A stretch of DNA of 64,000 nt from NCBI GenBank assembly GCA_038121105.1, contig JAYONB010000013.1, positions 1 to 64,000 of the forward strand, given 5' to 3'. The first letter of the stretch is position 1, and each line of letters starts with the position of its first letter. This DNA is from CALJDF01 sp038121105 (lineage in GTDB: Bacteria > Pseudomonadota > Alphaproteobacteria > SHVP01). The position numbers were made by a program, and so were the translations under genes. The notes beneath the pieces are model-generated. The model was not told where the DNA came from. It searched no databases and was given only the letters and a program-made list of their open reading frames with translations. This document shows positions 1 to 7,716 of this stretch, piece by piece.

Positions 1-54
1 TCAAACCGTCCGGGCTCTCTCATAGAAACTGGACCACTGATCTGGGGCAGGTCA
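1..54 (+). mobile_element. possible right end of an insertion sequence (truncated by window edge)
   Basis: Positions 30-54 start TGGACCACTG and end GGGGCAGGTCA. This looks like a terminal inverted repeat of IS3-type elements, whose outer ends are TG...CA. Frame 2 before it reads QTVRALS then stops at 23-25, which would fit the C-terminus of a transposase running in from the left. The other end and the target duplication lie outside the window, so this rests on pattern memory alone. Confidence 0.35.
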
Positions 55-379
55 TTGGGGAATGGCGACATCAGTCCCCAGTTCAACGTCCTTTGCAATC
101 ATCTCACTACAGTCACCCGCACGTCGCGGCCCCGATCCTGCCAACACCGTCTTAAGAGCGCACCATTAGCACATTTTTTGTTGTTGTGCGGACCGGGCAT
201 CGACTTGCAGCCGCCCTTGATCTGGAGGCTGGCCAAGCTCTGTTGGACCGACTCAATTTGTTGGTTCCCCAATTTCTCAGCCCAGTACGACCGGGGTGCA
301 TCGCCTGAGCGTGGTCGTCCTTGTGCCGGATTGGACTGCATGGAATCGTTCTGTTTGTTGATTCAGTGGCTGGTTGGTT
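55..379. other. intergenic, no recognisable gene
   Basis: This stretch lies between the possible IS end and the stop codon of the asparagine synthetase gene. Open frames exist on both strands, but none has a recognisable motif, a Shine-Dalgarno (SD) sequence or alphaproteobacterial codon use. It may be debris of an older insertion. No terminator-like hairpin with a T-run was found. Confidence 0.5.
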
Positions 380-2251
380 TCAGAGGCTCGCCCTCCAATG
401 TCGCGACCATTGTTGCAAAGAAAGAACCATCCATAGCTCGCTGTGTCTGTTGCGGCGTCCAGTTCGATGCTCCGCCCACGTTTTGGCGACGGCGTTCGGG
501 TCAAAGAACCCGGTTTGTTTCAGCCGCGTCTCCGACAGTAGTTCTTCCGCCCAAGGCCTGAGAGGGCCGTCGAGCCATCGTCCTATGGGTGTTCCAAAAC
601 CCTGTTTGGGTCGCTCGAACAGGTTGCTCGGGATGTGGGTTGCCAGCTGTTTTTTCAAAAGCGCCTTTCCTACTCCGTGTTCGGTGTGCCGCTCCGTTGG
701 AATCGAGAACGCAAGCTCAACGAGACGGTGATCAAGAAAGGGAACTCGCGCTTCTAGCCCAAATGCCATTGATGCTCGGTCCACTTTCGTGAGAATATCG
801 TCTGGCAGATATCTCAGAGTATCGGCCATTTGCATCTTACCGATTGTGGAACTGGCCTCTCCAGAATGATGAGGCTGGTATCGACAAGGGATTTGCTTGG
901 CCGATAGGTCGGTCCGACAAACAGCCAAGAGATTATCATGCATCGCCATGGCGTCCGGTAGAACAACCAACTCTGCGAATCGGATGAAGCGAGAGCGCCT
1001 TTCCCGCCAATTGGCGCCGGTTGGCACCATTGTTTGAACCGCATTTCGGAGCGTGGTGCCTACTACTGATCGCAATCCTCGTGGTCCAAGGCCTGCAATT
1101 CTATTAGCCCAGAAATATCGGGAGTATCCAGCAAATAGCTCGTCTCCGCCATCTCCGGTTAAGGCGACCGTCACATGTTGGCGCGCGAGCCTTGAGATTA
1201 GGAGAGTCGGTAATTGAGACGAATCGGCAAATGGCTCGTCATAGTGCTGTGGCAAGCTCTCGATAAGGCCCAAAGCATCGTTTGGTGCCACCCGAAGCTC
1301 AACGTGGTTGGTTCCAATTTGCTCAGCGATAAGTCGGGCGTGGTGTGATTCATCGAACTCTTTTTCCCCGAACCCGGCGGTGAAACTCGTTGCGCGCTTG
1401 GGTTCGACCGCCACATTGGCAAGACTGGTTACCAAAGACGAATCAACGCCGCCGGAGAGGAAGGACCCAATTGGGACGTCGCTCACTAGGTGCTGGCGCA
1501 CCAACATAGGAAGGAGGTCATCCAGTTCGTCGGTGCATCGATCTCCGTTTTCATTGATTTTGTCGTTAAGGTTCCAATACGTGGTGATCGCAGGAGCGCC
1601 AGCTCCCGAATACTCTAGGATCGTTCCGGGCCGCAGCTTGTGGATGCCTTTGTAGATACTTCTAGGTGCATGGACGACGCCATACCGGAAGTAGTCGCAA
1701 AGCGCGGCGGTATCGATTTTCCTTGAAAACCCGGGGAAATCTACGATGGCCTTTAATTCTGACCCGAAAACAAACTGCGGACCAATGAAGCCCCAGTAGA
1801 GCGGCTTGATACCAATGCGGTCCCGCACAAGGTAAAGCCGGCGTTCGGTGACGTCCCATATCGCAGCCGCGAACATGCCGGTGAGTCGGTCGACTGTTTT
1901 GCGCACGCCCCACGCTGATGCTGCTTCAACGAATACTTCGGTGTCCGAGTGCCCCCGAAACAAATGCCCGCTCGAGGCGAGGTCAGCCCTAATTTCAGGC
2001 GCGTTATAGATCTCTCCGTTGTACGACAGAACAAAACGTTGGTCCCTCGACACCATGGGCTGGTGTCCTGCATCAGTGAGATCTACGATCGCTAAGCGAC
2101 GATGTCCAAGGGCGACGCCTATGTCTGGGTTTGTCCACATGCCTCGACCGTCTGGCCCGCGATGCGCGAGAGCGTCGGTCATGCGTGCCAATACTTCGTT
2201 CCAAGCCTCGGTAAGGCGCGCGTTAATCAAGAAACCTGCTATGCCACACAT
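380..2251 (-). CDS. asnB: asparagine synthase (glutamine-hydrolysing)
   Basis: Class II glutamine amidotransferase fused to an ATP-dependent synthetase; it makes asparagine (or amidates another acid) from glutamine. The start is set at the ATG followed directly by Cys (MCGIAGF), because Cys2 must be the N-terminal nucleophile; the eight residues of a longer frame would mask it. YNGEIYN lies in the glutaminase half, and SGGVDSS is the PP-loop of the synthetase half. At 623 residues it has the usual family length. Paralogues of this type are common in capsule and O-antigen clusters, which fits the polysaccharide genes downstream, but the substrate is not provable here. It is divergent from the phosphatase gene. 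Base composition is more AT-rich than in the core genes. Confidence 0.92.
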   Translation of the reverse strand: MCGIAGFLINARLTEAWNEVLARMTDALAHRGPDGRGMWTNPDIGVALGHRRLAIVDLTDAGHQPMVSRDQRFVLSYNGEIYNAPEIRADLASSGHLFRGHSDTEVFVEAASAWGVRKTVDRLTGMFAAAIWDVTERRLYLVRDRIGIKPLYWGFIGPQFVFGSELKAIVDFPGFSRKIDTAALCDYFRYGVVHAPRSIYKGIHKLRPGTILEYSGAGAPAITTYWNLNDKINENGDRCTDELDDLLPMLVRQHLVSDVPIGSFLSGGVDSSLVTSLANVAVEPKRATSFTAGFGEKEFDESHHARLIAEQIGTNHVELRVAPNDALGLIESLPQHYDEPFADSSQLPTLLISRLARQHVTVALTGDGGDELFAGYSRYFWANRIAGLGPRGLRSVVGTTLRNAVQTMVPTGANWRERRSRFIRFAELVVLPDAMAMHDNLLAVCRTDLSAKQIPCRYQPHHSGEASSTIGKMQMADTLRYLPDDILTKVDRASMAFGLEARVPFLDHRLVELAFSIPTERHTEHGVGKALLKKQLATHIPSNLFERPKQGFGTPIGRWLDGPLRPWAEELLSETRLKQTGFFDPNAVAKTWAEHRTGRRNRHSELWMVLSLQQWSRHWRASL

Positions 2252-2296
2252 CTCAGCAAAACAATCGAAATCCACCCTAGTGATCCAGAAGCCCAG

Positions 2297-2324
2297 CTAA
2301 TAGCAACTTCATTCGGATTAGCAA
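2297..2324 (-). promoter_or_regulatory. candidate sigma70-type promoter for the asparagine synthase gene
   Basis: Read on the minus strand: TTGCTA, 16 bases, TATTAG. This places transcription start about 35-40 bases before the ATG. Both boxes match consensus only partly, so this is a candidate from spacing and position. Confidence 0.35.
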
Positions 2325-2417
2325 GTAGCCAAGATGGTCGCAATCTAAAAGCTCCCACTATTCCGGTCGCTACAGGCCTGATAGGAGAGGTCGAGCCAAT
2401 AGGACATCGGAGTGGAA

Positions 2418-3227
2418 ATGACCATAGACCCAGCTTCTGTTGCAGCGATCATCAAAACATGCGCTCGCCGGATTACCCTCCCTGCGTTTAGAAACCTCCA
2501 AACAGTCGATATTGCGAAAAAGGGGCCTAACGACTACGTGACTGTCGCCGACGTGGACACTGAAGGATTTCTGAAGCCGCGTCTGCTGGACTTGTTGCCT
2601 GGCTCCGTCGTTGTTGCGGAGGAAACTGCTGGTCCGGAACCTGACTGGCGGAACACGTTGGAGACTGCTGGCGCCGTATGGCTGATCGATCCGATCGATG
2701 GCACAGCTAACTTCGCTGCCGGAATATCACTTTTTGGAATTATGGTGGCGCTTGTAGAGAAGGGTACCGTTACACACGGCTGGATCTACGATCCAATTCT
2801 CGACGATATGGCCGTCGCAGTACTTGGAGGTGGCGCTTGGATGGGAGGGCGGCGCCTAAGTGTATCAAGTGCGCGCGAACTGTCAGATATGCGCGGAACA
2901 CTGAGCATACCTTTCGCTACAGATGCAGATGCCCGGTTGCTCTTGGAGGCCTCCCGGTATCTGGCGCCCTCACTTGAGGTCCGGAGTGCCGCCCAAACAT
3001 ATCTATACCTAGTATCGGGGCGCCTCGACTATGCTCTGTTTCACAACATTTTCCCGTGGGACCATGCTGCGGGAATTCTGATCCATAGCGAGGCGGGCGG
3101 CTTTGCCAGGCATCGCGACGGTGCGGCGTTTCTGCCGTATGGTCCCGTTCGTGGCAACAGTGTTGTTGCTGCACCTGACCAAAACAGATGGCGTCAGCTT
3201 GTGGACCATTTGAAGGGAAGTGGGTAA
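2418..3227 (+). CDS. inositol-monophosphatase-family phosphatase
   Basis: Mg/Li-sensitive sugar-phosphate phosphatase fold. Metal-binding motifs are in order: VAEE near residue 75, DPIDGTANF near residue 95, and WDHAAG near residue 215. The ATG at 2418 is preferred over the in-frame GTG six bases upstream, because GGAG lies at proper distance from the ATG. Length is 269 residues, normal for the family. Members hydrolyse inositol-1-phosphate, histidinol phosphate, fructose-1,6-bisphosphate or 3'-phosphoadenosine 5'-phosphate; the sequence alone does not choose. It is divergent from asnB and isolated by an IS downstream, so it may serve the polysaccharide functions of this accessory region. Confidence 0.85.
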   Translation: MTIDPASVAAIIKTCARRITLPAFRNLQTVDIAKKGPNDYVTVADVDTEGFLKPRLLDLLPGSVVVAEETAGPEPDWRNTLETAGAVWLIDPIDGTANFAAGISLFGIMVALVEKGTVTHGWIYDPILDDMAVAVLGGGAWMGGRRLSVSSARELSDMRGTLSIPFATDADARLLLEASRYLAPSLEVRSAAQTYLYLVSGRLDYALFHNIFPWDHAAGILIHSEAGGFARHRDGAAFLPYGPVRGNSVVAAPDQNRWRQLVDHLKGSG

Positions 3228-3423
3228 TCCGCTCCCCGGCGGCAATCACTATCCGTACCCACCGATCGAATAGGTGATTATGACGGGAGTTATCCTGCTT
3301 CCAGCTGTTCAGTTGATCGTCCGACGGCTAAGGTTTTTTTGCACCTGCGTTCTCAGGCTTGTTTCAGATTGTTGGCCTGAGCGTGCGATGGACTTTGACG
3401 TGCCCCCTGCATTGCCCCCGGTT

Positions 3424-3440
3424 TGAAGTTAGCCTGTTCC
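3424..3440 (+). repeat. left inverted repeat of the IS3-family element (inner part)
   Basis: TGAAGTTAGCCTGTTCC pairs imperfectly with the inverse of the right end. The right copy carries one extra T. Confidence 0.6.
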
Positions 3441-3459
3441 GCACTTAGAGGAGACAGGC

Positions 3460-3726
3460 ATGAAGCGCAGCAGGTACACAGAAGAACAGATCATTGGGAT
3501 CCTGAAGGAGCACGCCGCCGGACTAACGGCGAGCGAGCTGTGCCGCAAACACGGCATCAGCGATGCGACGTTCTACACCTGGCGCAAGAAGTACGGCGGG
3601 CTGGAGGCGTCCGAAGCAAAGCGGCTTCGGACGCTTGAGGACGAGAACCGTCGTCTGAAGAAGCTGCTGGCAGAGTCGGTGATGGACAACGCCACGCTGA
3701 AAGAGATGCTGACAAAAAACTTCTGA
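3460..3726 (+). CDS. IS3-family transposase OrfA
   Basis: 88-residue DNA-binding subunit. It has an N-terminal helix-turn-helix (EEQIIGILKEH, then ELCRKHGISDATFYTWRKKYGG) and a C-terminal coiled coil (LRTLEDENRRLKKLLAE). A good SD (GAGGAGA) precedes the ATG. It overlaps no neighbour and ends six bases after the slippery heptamer that allows OrfAB fusion. OrfA alone normally represses or modulates transposition in this family. Confidence 0.93.
   Translation: MKRSRYTEEQIIGILKEHAAGLTASELCRKHGISDATFYTWRKKYGGLEASEAKRLRTLEDENRRLKKLLAESVMDNATLKEMLTKNF
3714..3720 (+). promoter_or_regulatory. programmed -1 frameshift site (A AAA AAC)
   Basis: The heptamer is phased exactly as X XXY YYZ in the OrfA frame (AAA AAC codons, preceded by A). 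A -1 slip joins OrfA to the OrfB frame, which then reads LLTPGSRRHAV before the OrfB body, as in intact relatives. Confidence 0.75.
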
Positions 3727-3749
3727 CGCCCGGCTCGAGGAGACATGCC

Positions 3750-4570
3750 GTGAGTTGGGCGATCGATGACAGAGGATACTCGCAGCGCCGGGGCTGTGGC
3801 CTGGTGGGGATCGACCCACGGGTCTACCGCTACCGGTCGATGCGACCGGATGATGCCGCGCTGCGGCAGCGATTGCGGGAGTTGGCGGCCGAGCGACGAC
3901 GGTTCGGCTACCGGCGTCTGCACCTGTTGCTGAAGCGGGAGGGCGTAACTGTGAACCGCAAGAAGCTGTACCGGCTCTACAAGGAAGAGCGGCTGACGGT
4001 GCGCCGGCGGGGTGGCCGCAAGCGGGCTCTGGGAACCAGGGCGCCGATGGCGATCCCGCAGGACCCCAACCAGCGTTGGAGTCGCGACTTCGTGGCCGAC
4101 ACGCTGAGCGAGGGTAGACGCTTCCGGATCCTGTGCGTGATCGACGACTTCAGCCGGGAGTGCTTGGCGACAGTGGTCGATACGTCGCTCACCGGGGATC
4201 GGGTGGCTGTGAATTGGATAACATTGCCGAACGGCGGGGTTATCCCTGCATGGTGGTGAGCGACAACGGCACCGAGCTGACCGCCAATGCGATCCTCGCG
4301 TGGCAGCAAGACCGTGGTTTTGAATGGCACTACATCGCACCGGGCAAGCCGATGCAGGACGGGTTCGTTGAGTCGTTCAACGGTCAGCTTCGCGACGAGT
4401 GCCTCAACGAGCATCTGTTCCCGACCTTGCGTCGGACCCGGGAACTTATCGACGTATGGAGGACCGACTACAATCTGAACCGACCCCACACGAGCCTCGA
4501 CGGGCTCACCCCACACCAGTTCGCAACCCGGTCCCAAGAGGACCTAAACAGGAACAAAGCTAACTTTTGA
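3750..4570 (+). pseudogene. IS3-family transposase OrfB, broken by a one-base deletion
   Basis: DDE-type integrase (rve) domain. The first Asp lies in RDFVAD, the second in VVSDNGTE, and the catalytic Glu in FVESFNGQLRDECLN. The reading frame is intact from 3750 to about 4208 (ending VDTSLTGDRVA). It then continues one frame over as ELDNIAERRGYP to the stop at 4570. The break fits loss of one C between 4208 and 4209, where relatives read an Arg codon (GDRVARELD). Unless rescued by frameshifting, no full integrase is made. Confidence 0.85.
4551..4568 (+). repeat. right inverted repeat of the IS3-family element (inner part)
   Basis: GGAACAAAGCTAACTTTT, inverse partner of the left repeat. It overlaps the last codons of orfB, which is usual in this family. 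Confidence 0.6.
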
Positions 4571-4897
4571 TTGAGGACATTACGGACATCAACTTGTTGA
4601 TTTCTGAGGTTGCCGGCAGAGCGTGTTCCTTGGTCTCCCACGGTTATGCGTGTCACTCGATCCAGTTCGTTTTTGCTTTCGATCGCTTTAGCAAGTCACC
4701 GATCCTCGTTCATCCTTACTAAGGAACCGATCTACTATCAGAAATCGCGGACCAGTTGGCGTTGTCGCCCCACGCGAAAAAACCTGGGTTCGTATCGGTA
4801 TCCCGGCTTGTTCGATGAACTGTAAAGGGTGGCTGTGCAAAAAAGAATCGACGAGCTTCAAGCTTGCGGAACAAAACAACTATCTATGGAGAGAGAT
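4571..4897. other. intergenic between IS and orphan gene
   Basis: Moderately AT-rich DNA with no recognisable coding frame, RNA gene or clear promoter. A GTG at 4829 opens the frame of the next gene earlier, but without a well-placed SD. Confidence 0.5.
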
Positions 4898-5707
4898 ATG
4901 ACAATGCGTCCTACTCAACGCGGTTCAGTTGCCAACCGCCCGCCGACGGTGCCCTGGAGGGAACTGTTGGATGACTACTCTAATCGGAACGGCCTGCCCG
5001 CTTTGCATGATCGTTCTCAGCAAGGAGCAAATGACCAGCTTGAATTCCATCTGACCAAGGCGCGTAAAGCAGTTATGCGGGAAGAGTCGATGGCCCAGAA
5101 GGGCCTTGATCTTCAGTATGAGGTTGTCGCAGAAATCCAAGCATTGGCGGAGACAATAAAGGGTAATCGGCAAAGAAGAGCATTTCGCGGTTGGCTAAAT
5201 GCTCGTTCAGAGGGTTCTACAACGCGAGCATCTGATGCGTTTTCTTTGGCGGCCAAACTCGCGTCCCATAAAGCTAATGTCGACAAGAAATGGGTGAGCA
5301 AAAGGGCAAGCGCAGCGAGAAAGCTGAACAAAGAGGGTGTGCGCGCCAGTGAGGCCGTCGAATACCTCCGAAACAATGGAGGCATTCGAGGTGTGCTGGC
5401 CCGAAAAAAAGCAACGGTGCGAACGCGTTACGACTCTAAGGCCTCCTGGAGGCACCTTGAGAGTCAGGTTCTCTTCAACCTTCCACACCAAGGGGCGTTG
5501 GCCGAAGGCAGGAACGTTCTGATAGCGAACGTGACTCCACGAATGATTAGGGTGCTAAGGATAGTCGACGGTGTGAGGGCCGACCGGATCGTGGATTCTA
5601 TTGTCAATGCAAAGCCAGAAAAAGCAATATCTGAAAGGAAAGGTCGTAATTCACATACTAGGAAGAAATCAAAAAGGAAATCGGGATCGCCCATGACCGA
5701 TTGGTGA
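4898..5707 (+). CDS. orphan basic protein, function unknown
   Basis: 269 residues, not recognised. The ATG at 4898 is chosen because GGAGAG sits just upstream of it; a GTG 69 bases earlier would add 23 residues. The protein is strongly basic, mostly helical in appearance, rich in Ala/Lys/Arg, with no signal peptide or membrane span. Residues about 125-190 (LAAKLASHKANVDKKWVSKR onward) read like an amphipathic, possibly coiled, helical region. The C-terminus ends in a Lys/Arg/Ser tail (KGRNSHTRKKSKRKSG) that looks nucleic-acid binding. Base composition is clearly lower in GC than the core, and an IS lies just upstream, suggesting acquisition by transfer. It stands alone in its transcription unit. 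Confidence 0.6.
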   Translation: MTMRPTQRGSVANRPPTVPWRELLDDYSNRNGLPALHDRSQQGANDQLEFHLTKARKAVMREESMAQKGLDLQYEVVAEIQALAETIKGNRQRRAFRGWLNARSEGSTTRASDAFSLAAKLASHKANVDKKWVSKRASAARKLNKEGVRASEAVEYLRNNGGIRGVLARKKATVRTRYDSKASWRHLESQVLFNLPHQGALAEGRNVLIANVTPRMIRVLRIVDGVRADRIVDSIVNAKPEKAISERKGRNSHTRKKSKRKSGSPMTDW

Positions 5708-6154
5708 GTCCGCGTGTAGCTTACTGGCGGTGGGTTTAAGCAATGCCGCGCGCATGCAAAGCCAGTAATTGGTGCGCTCTCAGTATGCTAATCTATGTTT
5801 CATGCAGGGTCGGCAATGCCACTGGAAACTGTTTGCTGGACTGACACCTTTTCTTTTCTGCAGCGGCTTCTGATAACCTTCGTTTCGGGAATTTCTGTCG
5901 GTTGGAGTTTCTGCTCATGATCATGACGAAGGCATCTGTTTCCCGACCCAACAACGCCTAGTTGGCGAGCGGGCTCGTGTTTAGAGGATTAGTCGAACGG
6001 GGTGAGTTACATGAGAAGGATGGGGCGGCGGAGCCGCACTCGGCCCAGGATTGAGATTGTCCGAGGAGGGGGTGTTTCCGAATGACCAACCACTGTGTAC
6101 CATATTGATTGTTCCTGTTGGCCCTATAACCAGTCTCTTCCGACCGGTGTCGCG
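5708..6154. other. long leader/intergenic before the polysaccharide operon
   Basis: 447 bases without a supported gene. GGCGGTGGGTTT at 5726-5737 faintly resembles the ops element (GGCGGTAG core) used by the NusG paralogue RfaH, but such a match is easy by chance in this GC-rich DNA. A TATAAC at 6125-6130 could be a -10 box but lacks a convincing -35. No tRNA or riboswitch was recognised. Confidence 0.4.
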
Positions 6155-7138
6155 ATGAAGACCCTGGTCACCGGCGGTGCCGGGTTCATTGGCAGTCATG
6201 TGATAGATCGCTTAATCGACGCCGGCCACACCGTGACGATAATCGACAACTTCTCGACCGGGCGGCCGGACAACGTCGCGCATGTGGCCGACCGGATCAC
6301 GACCATCGAGGCCGATATCGCGGCGCCAGGATCCTGGGTCCGTGCGTTCGAAGGCGCCGACTGGGTCATCCACCTTGCCGCCCTCGCCGACATTGTGCCC
6401 TCGATCCAAAATCCAGACGGCTACTTCCGTGCCAACGTCGACGGCACTTTCAATGTGCTTCAGGCGGCACGGGCCGCGGGGGTAAAGAGGTTTGTCTACG
6501 CGGCTTCTTCCTCCTGCTACGGCATTCCCGATTCATACCCAACAGCCGAGACCGCGGAAATGCGGCCGCAGTATCCGTACGCGCTGACGAAGCGCCTCGG
6601 CGAGGAACTGGTCATGCACTGGGCGCAGGTCTATGACATCCCGGCGGTGTCGCTTCGTTTTTTCAATGTGTATGGCCCCCGATCGCGCACGTCGGGTACC
6701 TATGGCGCGATGTTCGGCGTGTTTTTGGCGCAAAAGCTCGCACAGCAGCCCTTTACCGTTGTTGGAGACGGGACCCAGACGCGCGACTTCACCTACGTGA
6801 CCGACATTGCGGAGGCCGTTTATGCGGCCGCCGCCAGCCAGGTTTCCGGCGAGATCATGAACGTCGGGTCGGGTGCCACGGTGTCGGTCAACCGGGTGGT
6901 CGAATTGTTGGGGGGCGAGGTTACCTATGTGCCAAAGCGCCCGGGCGAACCGGATCAGACGTTTGCGGATATTTCGAAGGTGCGGGCACTCCTTGGGTGG
7001 TCGCCCAAGGTCGGTATCGAAGAGGGCGTCGGTCGTCTCCTAGAACATATCGACTATTGGCGGGAGGCACCGGTCTGGGACCCCGACTCGATTGCCGAGG
7101 CCACCAAAGACTGGTTCAAGTATCTGGGGAAGAACTAG
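6155..7138 (+). CDS. NAD-dependent sugar-nucleotide epimerase/dehydratase
   Basis: Extended short-chain dehydrogenase that modifies NDP-sugars for surface glycans. It has an N-terminal Rossmann motif TGGAGFIGSH directly after the start (MKTLVTGG). The SSSCYG segment and YPYALTK supply the catalytic Ser and the Tyr-x-x-x-Lys pair, and VYGPR is the usual substrate-binding motif. The ATG at 6155 is chosen because it begins at the first beta strand; a longer frame is not conserved in style. 327 residues. Closest in look to UDP-glucose or UDP-GlcNAc 4-epimerases, but the substrate is uncertain. It is first gene of a rightward unit with gmhA two bases downstream. Confidence 0.85.
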   Translation: MKTLVTGGAGFIGSHVIDRLIDAGHTVTIIDNFSTGRPDNVAHVADRITTIEADIAAPGSWVRAFEGADWVIHLAALADIVPSIQNPDGYFRANVDGTFNVLQAARAAGVKRFVYAASSSCYGIPDSYPTAETAEMRPQYPYALTKRLGEELVMHWAQVYDIPAVSLRFFNVYGPRSRTSGTYGAMFGVFLAQKLAQQPFTVVGDGTQTRDFTYVTDIAEAVYAAAASQVSGEIMNVGSGATVSVNRVVELLGGEVTYVPKRPGEPDQTFADISKVRALLGWSPKVGIEEGVGRLLEHIDYWREAPVWDPDSIAEATKDWFKYLGKN

Positions 7139-7140
7139 TC

Positions 7141-7716
7141 ATGGCGACCTCCTATCTTGAGCGAGCGTTTGAAGAGCACCAGGAGGTGGCGGCGGCAACG
7201 CTACCGGCCATCATGCCATCCTTCGATCGACTACTCGCAGCCTGTGTCGGTGCAATTCGATCCGGCGGCAAGATCATATTGTTCGGCAACGGCGGGAGCG
7301 CCGCGGATGCGCAGCATCTCGCGACCGAACTCACCGTTCGCTTTATTAAAAACCGTGCGCCCATCGCAGCAATTGCGTTGACGACAGATACTTCCGCGTT
7401 AACCGCGATCGGCAACGACCTTGGTTTCGATCAGTTATTTGCGCGTCAGATTCAGGCGCTCGGTCGCGCGGGGGATGTGGCGATCGGCATTTCGACGTCG
7501 GGTCGGTCTCCCAATGTCATCGCGGCCTTAAGGTCGGCGAAGGACATGGGTATCGTGCCGGCGGCATTTGGCGGTGGAGATGGGGGCGACATGGTCGGGC
7601 TGGCCGACCCGTTGCTCCTTATTCCATCGACAACCACTGCCCGCATTCAAGAGATGCATATCGCGGTTGGACAAATGCTCTGCGGCGCACTGGAAATCGA
7701 ACTCGATCTCGTATGA
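7141..7716 (+). CDS. gmhA: sedoheptulose-7-phosphate isomerase (phosphoheptose isomerase)
   Basis: SIS-domain isomerase that makes D-glycero-D-manno-heptose 7-phosphate for the LPS inner core. The phosphosugar-binding loop GNGGSAADAQHLATEL is intact and the second SIS strand reads GISTSGRSPNV. 191 residues, the normal length. The ATG lies two bases after the epimerase stop, and the 3' end overlaps waaA by ATGA, so the genes are translationally coupled. Generic SIS isomerases look similar; the LPS neighbours support the GmhA call. Confidence 0.85.
   Translation: MATSYLERAFEEHQEVAAATLPAIMPSFDRLLAACVGAIRSGGKIILFGNGGSAADAQHLATELTVRFIKNRAPIAAIALTTDTSALTAIGNDLGFDQLFARQIQALGRAGDVAIGISTSGRSPNVIAALRSAKDMGIVPAAFGGGDGGDMVGLADPLLLIPSTTTARIQEMHIAVGQMLCGALEIELDLV

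Larger units (their letters stand above)
3423..4570 (+). mobile_element. IS3-family insertion sequence with defective transposase
   Basis: A two-frame IS3-type element. OrfA is a helix-turn-helix plus leucine-zipper protein. OrfB is a DDE integrase in the -1 frame, reached through an A_AAA_AAC slippery site. Imperfect ends are visible as GAAGTTAGCCTGTTCC on the left and, inverted, AAAGTTAGCTTTGTTCC on the right. The exact outer ends and the target duplication are unclear; the left end could lie as far out as about 3401. A single missing base inside orfB makes the copy non-autonomous. It resembles the IS407-type subgroup by OrfA sequence (inference). Confidence 0.85.

Noticed and set aside
55..561. 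168-codon plus-strand frame at the left edge
   Set aside because: Overlaps the 3' part of asnB antisense and has no recognisable features.
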